Origin: Deltaproteobacteria bacterium | GTDB lineage: Bacteria > Myxococcota_A > UBA9042 > DTJE01 > S145-11 | Length of the DNA stretch: 49,649 nucleotides | Direction: 5' to 3' | NCBI GenBank assembly: GCA_015493765.1 | Contig: WGCQ01000071.1 | Coordinates: 1 to 49,649, forward strand | Translations under genes and position numbers: made by a program | The notes under the pieces: generated by a model | What the model was told of the DNA's origin: nothing | What the model saw: only the letters and a program-made list of their open reading frames with translations | Databases searched by the model: none | Shown here: in pieces, positions 33,187 to 41,977 of the stretch | Position numbering within the stretch: position 1 is the stretch's first letter | How the letters are laid out: each line of letters starts with the position of its first letter

Positions 33187-34809
33187 TCACTCCATTTTCA
33201 TCATCTGTACCAGTTTTCTTAACTTGCGGCCCGGCCTGATTACCACGTGGATCTGCTTGCGAATCCTGCCCATTTTTAACACAATCCTGTGGCGTCCTGC
33301 CCGCAATCGAAGACTAATCACGGGTGTAACCCCGTGGGCTTTCCCATCGATGGATACGTATGCCCAGGGTACGGCATTTAAACTAAGGATGCCTGTCTTT
33401 ACCACCCTGCGATGGTGTTTTTTTGCCATCGAGGGAATATCGACCACCTTTGTGTGCCTGGGTCTTTGCATGTCGTGAGTATCCAAATTCCTGATATGCA
33501 TGGTAATACGTGGTAACGCCACCCGGTGTCGCGGTATTGTGCGCGGATGTTGCGGTCCGGATGCCTCGGGGGCAGGGACATATCCGGCGTCCTTTTTTGT
33601 CCCCCTGCCTGCAAACCACCACGCAGCGCCCAGTCCACCCGACAATACCAGGATGATCAAAGCAAACAACCAGGTTCTACTGCGTCTTGCCTGTGGCTCA
33701 ACCGCGGCATCCTGTCCCTCCTGAACCGCCGGTTCCGACTCGGGCAAGGCAACGGTCTTGTCCTCCGGTTGTACCGCTGGACCTTGTGCATCGACCGCTT
33801 GCGCCTCAACCTCAGACATGGCCAGGGTGCGGTCATCCTCGGATTCGTCCGCGACATCATCCCTTGCCGTACCCATGGCCTGCGTTTGCAAATCCTCGAC
33901 CCCGAAGATTTCCTTCATGTAGGCACCAATATCCGGCTCCATGCCCCCCATGACGGACATGCAGTCCCGGATCGCCATCACCATCTCGCCTGCGGACTGG
34001 AATCGCAAATCCGGGTCTTTTGCCAGGCCTTCATTCAGTATTCCCTGGATGCACTCGGAGTGTTCGGTGCAAAAATCACGTATGGATGGAATGGTTTGAT
34101 GCAGCAGTCGTCCAAGTATCTCGGCCTCGCTGTCCCCCTTGAACAGTCTTTGCAGTGATAAGGTCTCCCAAAGCACCGTGGACAGCGAAAACAAGTCCAT
34201 CCTGTGGTCTATCTGCCTGCCCATAACCTGCTCGGGTGCCATGTAGGCAAACTTGCCCTTTAATACCCCTGTGCGTGTGTGGGTGATGCGTGCCCTTGCC
34301 TTGGCCACACCGAAATCCGTAAGTTTTACAGCCCCTTGAAACGAAATCAGGATGTTTTTGGGTGTCACGTCACGGTGGATGATACCAAGGGGCTTGCCGT
34401 GTTCATCGGTCATTGAGTGGGCATACTGCAAGGCCTTTGCCACGTCCCTTGCCACTGCCAGGGCAAACTGGGCGTCCATGGGGCGACCGATCGCCTTGTG
34501 GCGGTCAATCACCTGGCGCAGGTCCCTGCCGTTTACGTATTCCATGGCGATGTAGTACTGGCCTTCGATATTACCGAAATCAAACACCTGCACGATATTG
34601 GGGTGATTCATGCGTGCCACGATCCTGGCCTCGTCGGCGAACATGTCGATGAAGTCTTTCTGGCTGGCCAACGCCGGCAGTACCTTTTTAACCACCAGGT
34701 CCTTTTGAAACCCGGAAGGACCGGACATCCTGGCATAATATATTTCGGCCATGCCCCCAACGGCGATCTTTTTGATAAGCCTGTATTTTCCGAACAGTTC
34801 GCCTTCCAT
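33187..34809 (-). CDS. Eukaryotic-like Ser/Thr protein kinase with membrane anchor and PEGA-like tail
   Basis: The 540-residue protein has an N-terminal kinase domain (about 1-280): Gly loop IAVGGMAEIYYA, catalytic Lys in DLVVKKVLP, HRDVTPKN catalytic loop, TDFGVAKA and YMAPEQV. An acidic linker leads to one membrane helix near 378-400 (TWLFALIILVLSGGLGAAWW), a His/Pro/basic stretch, and a C-terminal beta domain (NAVPWAYVSIDGKAHGVTPV) that looks like PEGA. The kinase faces the cytoplasm and the PEGA-like part the periplasm, the usual design of myxobacterial-type receptor kinases. It is transcribed alone; its 3' end abuts the 163-bp repeat. Substrate unknown. Confidence 0.92.
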   Translation of the reverse strand: MEGELFGKYRLIKKIAVGGMAEIYYARMSGPSGFQKDLVVKKVLPALASQKDFIDMFADEARIVARMNHPNIVQVFDFGNIEGQYYIAMEYVNGRDLRQVIDRHKAIGRPMDAQFALAVARDVAKALQYAHSMTDEHGKPLGIIHRDVTPKNILISFQGAVKLTDFGVAKARARITHTRTGVLKGKFAYMAPEQVMGRQIDHRMDLFSLSTVLWETLSLQRLFKGDSEAEILGRLLHQTIPSIRDFCTEHSECIQGILNEGLAKDPDLRFQSAGEMVMAIRDCMSVMGGMEPDIGAYMKEIFGVEDLQTQAMGTARDDVADESEDDRTLAMSEVEAQAVDAQGPAVQPEDKTVALPESEPAVQEGQDAAVEPQARRSRTWLFALIILVLSGGLGAAWWFAGRGTKKDAGYVPAPEASGPQHPRTIPRHRVALPRITMHIRNLDTHDMQRPRHTKVVDIPSMAKKHHRRVVKTGILSLNAVPWAYVSIDGKAHGVTPVISLRLRAGRHRIVLKMGRIRKQIHVVIRPGRKLRKLVQMMKME

Positions 34810-35054
34810 TAAACCTTTCCAAGAAGCCTGTTTACATTGTACCTTGAAAAATCAGGAATTGAAGTGTTTTTTTATGGGTTCGTAGCAAATCAAGGGTGTC
34901 AAGTCAAACCGTAATAAAATCAAATAGTTACAAAAATGAGATTAACCGAAACAGGTTACGAGTCCATCTTGATTTGATATACGCTGCGACCAGGATGACG
35001 TCCTAATGCCTGGTATCCTCATGACTCCAGGTTTCACAACGGCTTTGTTTTCGG

Positions 35055-35143
35055 CGGAGAGTGGGGGATTCGAACCCCCGGTACCCTTTTGGGGCACACA
35101 CAATTTCCAATCGTGCTCCTTCGGCCAGCTCGGACAACTCTCC
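35055..35143 (-). tRNA. tRNA-Ser (anticodon GGA)
   Basis: On the minus strand GGAGAGT pairs with ACTCTCC; the anticodon stem CACGA/TTGTG encloses TTGGAAA, anticodon GGA (codons TCC/TCT). A long variable arm (GTGCCCC-AAAA-GGGTAC) marks it as class II. Discriminator G; CCG, not CCA, follows. It starts 17 bp after the tadA stop on the same strand, so the two may share a transcript. Confidence 0.95.
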
Positions 35144-35160
35144 GTGTCAAAGAACGTCAC

Positions 35161-35622
35161 CTATCTTTTACCAGCAAAAAAGGATTTTAACAAGTCCAAA
35201 CTTTCATTTTTCAGTACACCTGCCTCGATTTTGCATGGATTTCCCAGTCTGGGGTCCGACAGGATCGTGTATAAACTGGCAACCGCCCCTTTCCTGGGGT
35301 CCGGCGCCCCATATACAACATGCCCTATACGTGCGGCCATGATTGCACCGGCACACATGGGACATGGTTCCAAGGTCACATAAATGGATGCACCATCCAG
35401 CCGCCACTTGCCCAACCTGGCCGCTGCATCCCGGATGGCCTCGACCTCTGCGTGGGCCGTCGGGTCGCAATTTCCAATCATGGCGTTACGTCCCCTGCCC
35501 ACCACTTCACCGTCCAGCACCACCACCGCCCCCACAGGGACTTCGCCCGCTGACAATGCCTGCCTGGCGAGACCCAATGCCTGCTCCATAAACCCTTTAT
35601 TGCCTGGATTGCCGGTTTTCAA
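35161..35622 (-). CDS. tadA: tRNA-specific adenosine deaminase, TTG start
   Basis: TadA converts A34 to inosine in tRNA-Arg(ACG). The 153-residue protein has the zinc deaminase motifs TAHAEVEAI (His and catalytic Glu) and EPCPMCAGAI (two Cys), with GEVPVGAVVVLDGEVVGRG at the N-terminus. The start is an uncommon TTG, but AAAGGAGG lies 4 nt before it; the alternative ATG twelve codons in has only a weak AAAGGG before it. The ribosome site lies 4-12 bp from the end of MITE-like copy C, so the promoter must be inside or beyond that element. tRNA-Ser follows directly. Confidence 0.95.
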   Translation of the reverse strand: MKTGNPGNKGFMEQALGLARQALSAGEVPVGAVVVLDGEVVGRGRNAMIGNCDPTAHAEVEAIRDAAARLGKWRLDGASIYVTLEPCPMCAGAIMAARIGHVVYGAPDPRKGAVASLYTILSDPRLGNPCKIEAGVLKNESLDLLKSFFAGKR

Positions 35623-35636
35623 TGGACCTCCTTTAA

Positions 35637-35801
35637 CCCAAATTACCTGTCAAATTTGAGGACAAGGGTCGCTGAAAGTGGTTCAGATACACGGAGTTAA
35701 GCCTGTTTGAACGCAGGCGTACTATCATCAAACAGGCGCAAACACAACATGGATGGGCCGCTTTTAGCGACCGATTCCCGAATTTGGTCAGGTACTTCGG
35801 G
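35637..35801 (-). mobile_element. MITE-like element, copy C (165 bp, inverted)
   Basis: Begins CCCAAATTACCTGTCAAATT and ends GGTCAGGTACTTCGGG, i.e. the family in the opposite orientation to copies A and B. The interior (CGCTGAAAGTGGTTCAG, GTTAAGCCTGTTTGAACGCA, CGATTCCCGAATTTGGTCAG) aligns with the reverse complement of copy B. It is slightly shorter and its distal end is mutated. It fills most of the 215 bp between tadA and the alpha/beta hydrolase gene. No ORF. Confidence 0.7.
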
Positions 35802-35837
35802 TTTAAGATTTCGTCCCCTATCCATGTCCACTGCACA

Positions 35838-36515
35838 TCAGTACTCCCTGAACCATCCCGTATCCAGAAAATGTATGACCTTTGACGCCACGTCCCTGCG
35901 CAATAATGCGGAGTTGTGTTCACCGGTCAGTACGATGAGGTCCTTGAATCCTGATGCCACCGTATCCCGCATCTCGGATGTCCCGTCGTTGGTATTTTTC
36001 AAGAGGGGGTGCATACTGCTAAGCCCCCACGGCAATACCAAGCTAATCACCCCGACATCCCCATGGCATGAGGGGAAACGATGGTCCTGACCAACTATTT
36101 TATTTCGAATCTGGAAGGGTACGGGACCGGCCAGGATGCCCATCAATCGGCGTCCCCCTGGAAATTTACTGGTCAATTCATACCAGGACTGGGCCAGCGA
36201 ACTCCCCTGGTTGACCGGTGCAATCATCACGACCCTCTTGGGTTTGGGCAACGTGGTGTCCTTGTAGGCATTGCGACATATCAGGGAACCATAGGAGTGG
36301 GTTACAATGTTCAAGGGGCTTCCGTGATTCAATTCGTGCAGGAGTTTTTTCAGCCTTTCCACGTGGTCTTCCAGTGGTGTATGCAGGGGGTAGGTCATGC
36401 ATACGGGATGGTAGCCCGCCCGTTTCAACCGCATACCCAGCGGTTTCATAAGTATGGGTGGTGCGCCAAGCCCCGGGATCAGAACGACATAATTGTCAGG
36501 TATGCCCCCGTTCAT
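35838..36515 (-). CDS. Alpha/beta hydrolase (lipase/esterase-like)
   Basis: Taken from ATG 36515 (225 aa); the track's start at 36545 is a TTG without a ribosome site. VVLIPGLGAPPILMKPL is the oxyanion-hole segment, NIVTHSYGSLICRN the nucleophile elbow (Ser in HSYGS) and LTGEHNSALLRRD carries the likely catalytic His. The fold and motifs resemble small lipase/acyltransferase-like proteins. No signal peptide is seen, so it is probably cytoplasmic. It diverges from the lipoprotein gene at 36656, with the hairpin remnant E between them. Substrate unknown. Confidence 0.82.
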   Translation of the reverse strand: MNGGIPDNYVVLIPGLGAPPILMKPLGMRLKRAGYHPVCMTYPLHTPLEDHVERLKKLLHELNHGSPLNIVTHSYGSLICRNAYKDTTLPKPKRVVMIAPVNQGSSLAQSWYELTSKFPGGRRLMGILAGPVPFQIRNKIVGQDHRFPSCHGDVGVISLVLPWGLSSMHPLLKNTNDGTSEMRDTVASGFKDLIVLTGEHNSALLRRDVASKVIHFLDTGWFREY

Positions 36516-36556
36516 AGCAGTCAGGATACGGAAAAAACACCTCAAGTCAAGATGGC

Positions 36557-36599
36557 TATCCCAAATTACCGGTTAAATTTAGTCAGGTAATTTGGGATA
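36557..36599. repeat. MITE hairpin remnant E (perfect 14-bp inverted repeat)
   Basis: Arms TATCCCAAATTACC and GGTAATTTGGGATA are perfectly complementary around a 15-nt loop that includes TTAAATTTAGTCA. This is essentially the two termini of the MITE family joined with the interior deleted. It lies in the divergent region between 36515 and 36656 and could form a strong DNA or RNA hairpin. Confidence 0.75.
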
Positions 36600-36655
36600 A
36601 ATCGGACGTTCAACAAAAATCATGGATGTGTTAAAATCCTGCACGGTGGTGAGAC

Positions 36656-38092
36656 ATGATGAAAAATACGATTACACTATCCATACTGGTATTGCTGCTT
36701 GCGGGATGTTCATCCTCCGGCACACAAAAGGATCTGGATGTACACCCGAATTTTGACGTGTCCGCTGATATGGCCGGGGATGCGGGCTTTGACACTGCCG
36801 GTCCACTGAAGCCTACAAAAGTGGACGAGGCGTTCAAGATAGCGTATTTGTACATGGGAAGACCTGGCACAAAGGCCTTTGGCCGCACGGAATTGATGGT
36901 CATGGACTCGTTGTCCGGTAAATCGATCAACGTAACGGGCAAACAGGCGTGGTCATGCAGCGACGGCTGCATATTGAGCCCGGATTTCAAACTGTTAGGC
37001 GTGTATGTGGCATCCAACAAGGCGGATGTGCCACCGGACCTGAAAATCTATGGCCTGGATGCGAACTTGCAGCCCTCCGCACAACCGTTGACTACCATAA
37101 AAGGGGTGCAGGCAGCGCATTTTTCCAAAGATGCATTGTTTTTTACGCGCAAGGGCTCGTGTCCGAAGGACCAGGTGATCGACAATACGTTTTGCATGTA
37201 CAAAATGACCCTGCCCATGGGTCAAAACAGCAAGGAAACACAGTTATTTACCTTTCCGAATACCACCAGGGACGCCAACAATTCCGTGTACACCGGGCGT
37301 TTTAGGGTCACGCCGGATGGCACGTTGCTGTTGCTGCTGCCCACGATTTATAGCCAGCGGGTCTTTACCTGGCGCAAGGGGAAACTGTTGCAGGTGGGCA
37401 AGGAGATATGCCACCAGATCAACCCGACATCAGGCACTTGCACAGGCACTGGTTCCGAGTACACGGACCACGACCCTTTGGGGCTGGCACCAGATGATTC
37501 CGTGATTGTTGCGGCCCTGCTGGAACAAAACCGGGATTTGAGGCTGCGCAAGTACGAACTGAATACCGATTTGACTACAAAATCCTCCACCTATTCGAAT
37601 TTTTTCAGCACTCCGGGGGATTTTACGCAGTTAAAATGCGTGGAAAAACTGCGCAAACCCTGGCAATATACGGAAATCATGGGGGATATTCGGTTTACCA
37701 GGGATTCTAAGTCCGTGGCGTTCATCGCGGCCATGCCCTGTGGGGACAACATGGAGCAACCCTGGACGGACATCGTTGAGGTGGCCGTGGATCGCATAGG
37801 TACGGGCAAGCCATTGACCCGTGACTCCATTTTCAGGGTCACGCACAACCCCAAGGGCGACACTCCGGACGCCACCATGATCACGAACTTCAAGTTTTCG
37901 CCATCAGGCAAGTATATTGTGTTCATCGGAACCCCGCTGTTTCAGACCGATGGCAAGACCCCTGTGTCAGGCCTGGGCACCAGGCACAAGGAGGACCGCG
38001 AGGTATTCATCATTGCAGCCGACGGCTCGGCCCTGCCGATTCAAATCACCAACACCCTGGACCGCATGGCCGTAGGTTTGTGGGTTAAGTAG
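36656..38092 (+). CDS. TolB/WD-like beta-propeller lipoprotein
   Basis: A 478-residue lipoprotein with a textbook signal and lipobox (LSILVLLLAGC), then an acidic linker (DVHPNFDVSADMAGDAGFD). The mature part contains blade-like segments such as DGCILSPDFKLLGVYVAS, RFRVTPDGTLLLLLPT, DIRFTRDSKSVAFIAA and FKFSPSGKYIVFIGTP, the TolB/WD40-like pattern. Start is ATG 36656 or 36659 (ATGATG), after GGTGGTGAG. No catalytic residues recognised; a ligand- or protein-binding surface role is inferred. Same strand as the next lipoprotein, separated by a hairpin. Confidence 0.75.
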   Translation: MMKNTITLSILVLLLAGCSSSGTQKDLDVHPNFDVSADMAGDAGFDTAGPLKPTKVDEAFKIAYLYMGRPGTKAFGRTELMVMDSLSGKSINVTGKQAWSCSDGCILSPDFKLLGVYVASNKADVPPDLKIYGLDANLQPSAQPLTTIKGVQAAHFSKDALFFTRKGSCPKDQVIDNTFCMYKMTLPMGQNSKETQLFTFPNTTRDANNSVYTGRFRVTPDGTLLLLLPTIYSQRVFTWRKGKLLQVGKEICHQINPTSGTCTGTGSEYTDHDPLGLAPDDSVIVAALLEQNRDLRLRKYELNTDLTTKSSTYSNFFSTPGDFTQLKCVEKLRKPWQYTEIMGDIRFTRDSKSVAFIAAMPCGDNMEQPWTDIVEVAVDRIGTGKPLTRDSIFRVTHNPKGDTPDATMITNFKFSPSGKYIVFIGTPLFQTDGKTPVSGLGTRHKEDREVFIIAADGSALPIQITNTLDRMAVGLWVK

Positions 38093-38113
38093 ATCGCGGA
38101 TTAGATAAATAAT

Positions 38114-38137
38114 CCCAAATTAGTCAGGTAATTTGGG
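38114..38137. repeat. MITE hairpin remnant F
   Basis: CCCAAATTA and TAATTTGGG form a perfect 9-bp stem around loop GTCAGG. Like remnant E it consists only of family termini. It is 22 bp after the 36656 gene stop, followed within 30 bp by a T-rich stretch (TTTGCTTTTTTC), so it may act as a weak terminator. Confidence 0.65.
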
Positions 38138-38207
38138 GGTAATTTTGGTATTTGCTTTTTTCATCTAAATCAGGGAAAATATTTAAATAGTGGATATGGA
38201 GGCCAAA

Positions 38208-41033
38208 ATGAAACGCCTTGGTTTGTATGCTTTGTCCTTGATTTTTGTCGTGTTTTTTGCCTGCGGCGGGGAGTTGCCCGTGTCAGGGGACCTGGTGGTG
38301 GATACGGTGCTGGATCACAGCAAGGTCATTGCCGGGGGGACGACGCACGTGAAATGCGTGGTTCATGATGTTTACGGGAACCAGGCAAACGCGCCCACGG
38401 ACGTGGTGTTCCAGACGCCAAAGGGTGTGGATGCCCCTGACGTGGACAAGGGCGCCTTTGTGTTGACCAAAAGCGGGATCTACCACGTGGCATGCAGGCT
38501 GAAGGACACGAAGACCACGGACGACAGCCCTGCGGAGTTGACAGTGCTGGCAGGGCCACCGGTAAAGACCGTGACAATCGTGGACCCGGACCATGTGAAG
38601 GCCGGGGAAGCGGCAACGGCAAGGTGCACGGCGCTGGACAAGTACAATAACCCGGTGATGGATGCAAAGGTGGTACTGGACCCTGTGAAAAACCTGGACA
38701 TAGAGGGGATGCAGGTGAAATCCAAGGTCCCGGGCAAGTACGAAATCGGCTGCTCCGTGCAGGGGACAAAGATAGAGGACAAAACCACCGACACATTAAC
38801 GGTGAGCGCCGGCAAGCCCGTACGCGTGAAACTTACGGCCAAACCAATGAAAAAGGTATATAACGTACATAACAAGGTGACATTGACATACACGGTCTAT
38901 GACGCGTTCAACAACGTGGTGCCGGGGATACACGGCGAAATCACGGCGCCGGCCAAGGACATAAAAGCCCTGGGAAAGGACCAGTACCAGTTCATGGCGG
39001 AGGGTACGTTCAAATTCACGGTCACACTGGAGGACCCGTACTCGGAGGTCAGTGACTCCCTGACCTTGATTTGCGATATGGGACCCCCTGTCATCACGAT
39101 TACGAACCCGGACCGTGGCATGACGTTCATGGGAAAGGCGTCGTTGGACGTGCAGGGGACGGTGACGGATGCAGGAGCGGGCGTGAAGTGGGTCAGGGTC
39201 AACGGCAATGACGTGAGCCTGGACGAAAAAGGCGCTTTCGATTACGTGATCCAATCCGTGCATGGCCTGAATCCGATCCTGGTACAGGCCATGGACAAAG
39301 TGGGTAACAAGGCCAAGGTGACCCGCGGGTACTATTATTCAACGGATTACATACCATACGCGAACAACACCAAGATCGATGACGTGGTGCTCAGCGACGG
39401 GGGAATGCTGTACATGGGGCAAAAGGCCCTGGATGACGGCAACCACGACCCGTCGCACATCAACGACCTGGCCACGATCGTGGAGGTCTTGCTGGCAAAT
39501 ATCGACTACGGCCAGTTGCTGGGGCAGTTGCCGCCCATGCGGTACACGATACCCAATGTGATCAACTTCACGGTTCCGGGATTGAACCTGGCCGGGGTAA
39601 AGGTGGGCGTGACTGGTGACCTCACGCTGGAGGCAAAGGTCACGAACATCGTGTTCGGCCAGCCCCACGTAAGCCTGCAACTGGAGGACGGCGGCATCAA
39701 CAGTGAGATCACCTTGCAGCCGGTCAGCGTCTCCCTGGAGATTACCGCAACGATTACAAACGGTTATGCCGGTCTGCAGGTGGGCGGCAAACAGGTCTGG
39801 GGCGTCGGTCTGGAGCCCAGCGGCACCACACAGGGGTCTGCCACGATTGGAAAACTGCTGGTGGACACCGATGTCATGATTTCAAAGCAGCCATCCGATC
39901 CCAAGACCAAATTCGAGATGAAGAACTTCCACGTGGAGACCCAGGACATCGACATCCAACCGATCACGTCGTTTGTGATCGACCTGGGCACGCTGAAAAT
40001 ACCGCCTCCGGTGGACAAACTGGTCGGCACCAACACGTTGCAACTGGGCCAGGTTGACCTGACAAAATACGTGGGTGGACTGAGCAAACTGATTGCTGAC
40101 AAGGTGATCAATCCCCTGTTGAACAGCCAACTTACCAAGGCCCTATCGAAATTCATGGAGCCGCTGGTGGCAAAGGTGATGACCCTGGCATTCGGAAAAC
40201 TGATCAACATGCTGGTGCTGGACAAGACCTTTGACCTGCCACTGGGGCCGTTGGGTAAGCTGCCGCTGCATATCAAAACCAGCCTGTCAACCGTGGAATT
40301 TACGAAGATTGCCGCGACTATTGGCCTGAATATCGGGACGCTCACCAAGAAGAATGTCAAGCGTGACCCGTTGGGTTCGATTTTGCGTGACGGGTGCCTG
40401 AGTCGCGAAGGTGAGGCACCGTTCAAGTTCCACAAGGACCCGTCGATCCAGTTGGGTGGACGCTATGACTTCATCAACGAGGTGATATTTACGGCCTGGT
40501 GGAGCGGTATGCTGAACCAGACGTTCGACCTGGGCAAACTGGGCGGTGGTGGCAACAGCGGCAAGGGCATGAGCCTGGACGGCACGGTGATTACGCCCAA
40601 TTTCCTGCTGCCGCCTATCCTGGACGATTGCAATCCCGACGGGGCTCAGGAAATCCAGGTCGGCGACCTGTATCTGGACCTGAAACTGGACATCAACGGG
40701 TTCAAGCCCCACGTGGGCATGTGGGTGCAGGCCAAGGCGGATGCAGAGATCGCGGCGCATGGCAACGAGATCGGCATCAAGATCAACAAGATTACGTATA
40801 TTGAAACCGAGATCTTTGACCTGGGCGGCCTGGGGCCGTTCAAGGGCATCCTGGATTCACTGGTCCCCATGCTGAAGAGCCAGATCCAGGGCAAAGAATT
40901 CACGTTCCCGATTCCGCCGATAGACCTGGGCAGCATGATTCCAGGCCTGCCGCCAGGCAGCAAATTGCAACTGGGCAACATGACATCCTATCACGAACAC
41001 GGATTTGGCACCGTGGGCGGCGATTTACAGTAA
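38208..41033 (+). CDS. Large lipoprotein with Ig-like repeats and a novel beta-rich C-terminal domain
   Basis: GGAGG sits 5 nt before ATG 38208; the track's GTG start 18 bp upstream is rejected. The 941-residue product has a lipoprotein-type signal (LYALSLIFVVFFAC). Three invasin/Big-1-like Ig repeats follow (VVHDVYGNQ, CTALDKYNNPV, YTVYDAFNNVV) and a fourth Ig-like module near 300-385 (ITITNPDRGMTFMGKASLD). The remaining 550 residues, from NTKIDDVVLSDGG onward, alternate long amphipathic strands (GVTGDLTLEAKVTNIVFG) with a helical stretch (LSKLIADKVINPLLNSQL) and are almost free of Cys. The pattern recalls TULIP-type lipid-binding tubes, but this is a guess. Surface-anchored binding protein is the safest description. 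Confidence 0.72.
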   Translation: MKRLGLYALSLIFVVFFACGGELPVSGDLVVDTVLDHSKVIAGGTTHVKCVVHDVYGNQANAPTDVVFQTPKGVDAPDVDKGAFVLTKSGIYHVACRLKDTKTTDDSPAELTVLAGPPVKTVTIVDPDHVKAGEAATARCTALDKYNNPVMDAKVVLDPVKNLDIEGMQVKSKVPGKYEIGCSVQGTKIEDKTTDTLTVSAGKPVRVKLTAKPMKKVYNVHNKVTLTYTVYDAFNNVVPGIHGEITAPAKDIKALGKDQYQFMAEGTFKFTVTLEDPYSEVSDSLTLICDMGPPVITITNPDRGMTFMGKASLDVQGTVTDAGAGVKWVRVNGNDVSLDEKGAFDYVIQSVHGLNPILVQAMDKVGNKAKVTRGYYYSTDYIPYANNTKIDDVVLSDGGMLYMGQKALDDGNHDPSHINDLATIVEVLLANIDYGQLLGQLPPMRYTIPNVINFTVPGLNLAGVKVGVTGDLTLEAKVTNIVFGQPHVSLQLEDGGINSEITLQPVSVSLEITATITNGYAGLQVGGKQVWGVGLEPSGTTQGSATIGKLLVDTDVMISKQPSDPKTKFEMKNFHVETQDIDIQPITSFVIDLGTLKIPPPVDKLVGTNTLQLGQVDLTKYVGGLSKLIADKVINPLLNSQLTKALSKFMEPLVAKVMTLAFGKLINMLVLDKTFDLPLGPLGKLPLHIKTSLSTVEFTKIAATIGLNIGTLTKKNVKRDPLGSILRDGCLSREGEAPFKFHKDPSIQLGGRYDFINEVIFTAWWSGMLNQTFDLGKLGGGGNSGKGMSLDGTVITPNFLLPPILDDCNPDGAQEIQVGDLYLDLKLDINGFKPHVGMWVQAKADAEIAAHGNEIGIKINKITYIETEIFDLGGLGPFKGILDSLVPMLKSQIQGKEFTFPIPPIDLGSMIPGLPPGSKLQLGNMTSYHEHGFGTVGGDLQ

Positions 41034-41045
41034 GGCCGCGTCCAT

Positions 41046-41702
41046 TTATCCCCATACACCAAGCGCCGGGTAATTTGCCCTGATACTGACGTATCCCTGC
41101 GTACCCACCACCACGTGGTCCAGCAGGGATAATCCCAGGATTTCGGCCCCCCATAAAAGGCGTTTGGTCAAGGTCGTGTCCTGGATACTCGGTTTCGGGT
41201 CACCGGACGGGTGATTGTGGACCAGGAAAAAACGGGAGGCCCCCTCTTTCATCGCCAGCGTGAACAGTGCCTTGGGCTCGATGCGGCAGGAATCCACACC
41301 ACCCACGGCCAGCCTGTAGCGTCCAAGTAAACGGTTTTTAGTGTTCACCGTGAGCAGGATGCATTCCTCCATGGGCTTGTGCGCAAGGTCCTTGACCGCG
41401 GCGAACACATCGTTTGGCGTGTTCAACACGGGACCATCTGGGGTGGTGATGCTGGCGCGCCTGCCCAGTTCCACGGCCGCCAGGACCCTGCACGCCTTTG
41501 CCGTACCCATACCAGGCAGCCTGGCCAGTTCGCCCGGCCTCCGCTGGACCAGGTTCTTCAGGCCTCCGCAAGACTGGAGTACCATGTCGGACAACATGGC
41601 ACCAGACATCTTTCCGTTGCCCGGTGTCAGCAGGATCTGTAACAATTCGTGGTCGCTGAGTGCATCCGCACCCAGGTATAACAATCTTTCCCGAGGCTTC
41701 AT
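41046..41702 (-). CDS. radC: RadC-like JAB/MPN domain protein
   Basis: The track ORF runs through the 53-bp palindrome to 41873, but homology-like sequence begins at MKPRERLLYLGADALSDHEL, so ATG 41702 is chosen (218 aa, the family norm). A helix-hairpin-helix (ELARLPGMGTAKACRVLAAV) precedes the C-terminal JAB domain with its zinc motif FFLVHNHPSGDPKPSIQD and upstream Glu in KPMEECILLTVN. RadC proteins are widespread; their once-assumed DNA-repair role is unsettled. No ribosome site is obvious; a TTG six codons upstream is an alternative. It is convergent with the 38208 gene, 12 bp away. Confidence 0.93.
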   Translation of the reverse strand: MKPRERLLYLGADALSDHELLQILLTPGNGKMSGAMLSDMVLQSCGGLKNLVQRRPGELARLPGMGTAKACRVLAAVELGRRASITTPDGPVLNTPNDVFAAVKDLAHKPMEECILLTVNTKNRLLGRYRLAVGGVDSCRIEPKALFTLAMKEGASRFFLVHNHPSGDPKPSIQDTTLTKRLLWGAEILGLSLLDHVVVGTQGYVSIRANYPALGVWG

Positions 41703-41814
41703 GCGGGATGTAAAAGGCAAACAACGTGCCAAAATCGGAATGCTTTTGTGTTTTGAATAAGTTATTGATTTTGTGTCTATTTTTGACCCTGGCTTCCAAG
41801 GATACCAAATAAAA

Positions 41815-41867
41815 ACAGTCCGGTTTTTCGGACACCTGGTCCGGAGGAGTCCGGATTTCCGGACTGT
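41815..41867. repeat. 53-bp double palindrome, copy 2
   Basis: ACAGTCCGG ... CCGGACTGT with internal GGACACCTGGTCCGGAGGAG; its reverse complement aligns with copy 1 at 32837 over all 53 bp with a few substitutions. It lies 113 bp upstream of the radC start and 110 bp before the 163-bp repeat. Confidence 0.8.
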
Positions 41868-41977
41868 TATCATTTTATGCGTGATTATGCATGGATAAGC
41901 AACCTATTGATTTTGCAGCATTATAGGGGTTTCCATGAGCGCTGTTTCATTTGGTATGCAAATTGCCTTGAGAGCAG

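Noticed and set aside
34810-35054. Gene or structured RNA between the kinase start and tRNA-Ser
   Set aside because: The 245-bp stretch is AT-rich with no ORF carrying a ribosome site, no clear hairpin and only weak promoter-like boxes.
38190-38207. Upstream GTG start for the Ig-repeat lipoprotein
   Set aside because: GGAGG lies inside these 18 bp and is spaced correctly for ATG 38208, which also gives a normal signal peptide.
41703-41873. N-terminal extension of radC in the ORF track
   Set aside because: It translates the 53-bp palindrome and AT-rich spacer; RadC-like sequence begins at ATG 41702 and gives the usual length.
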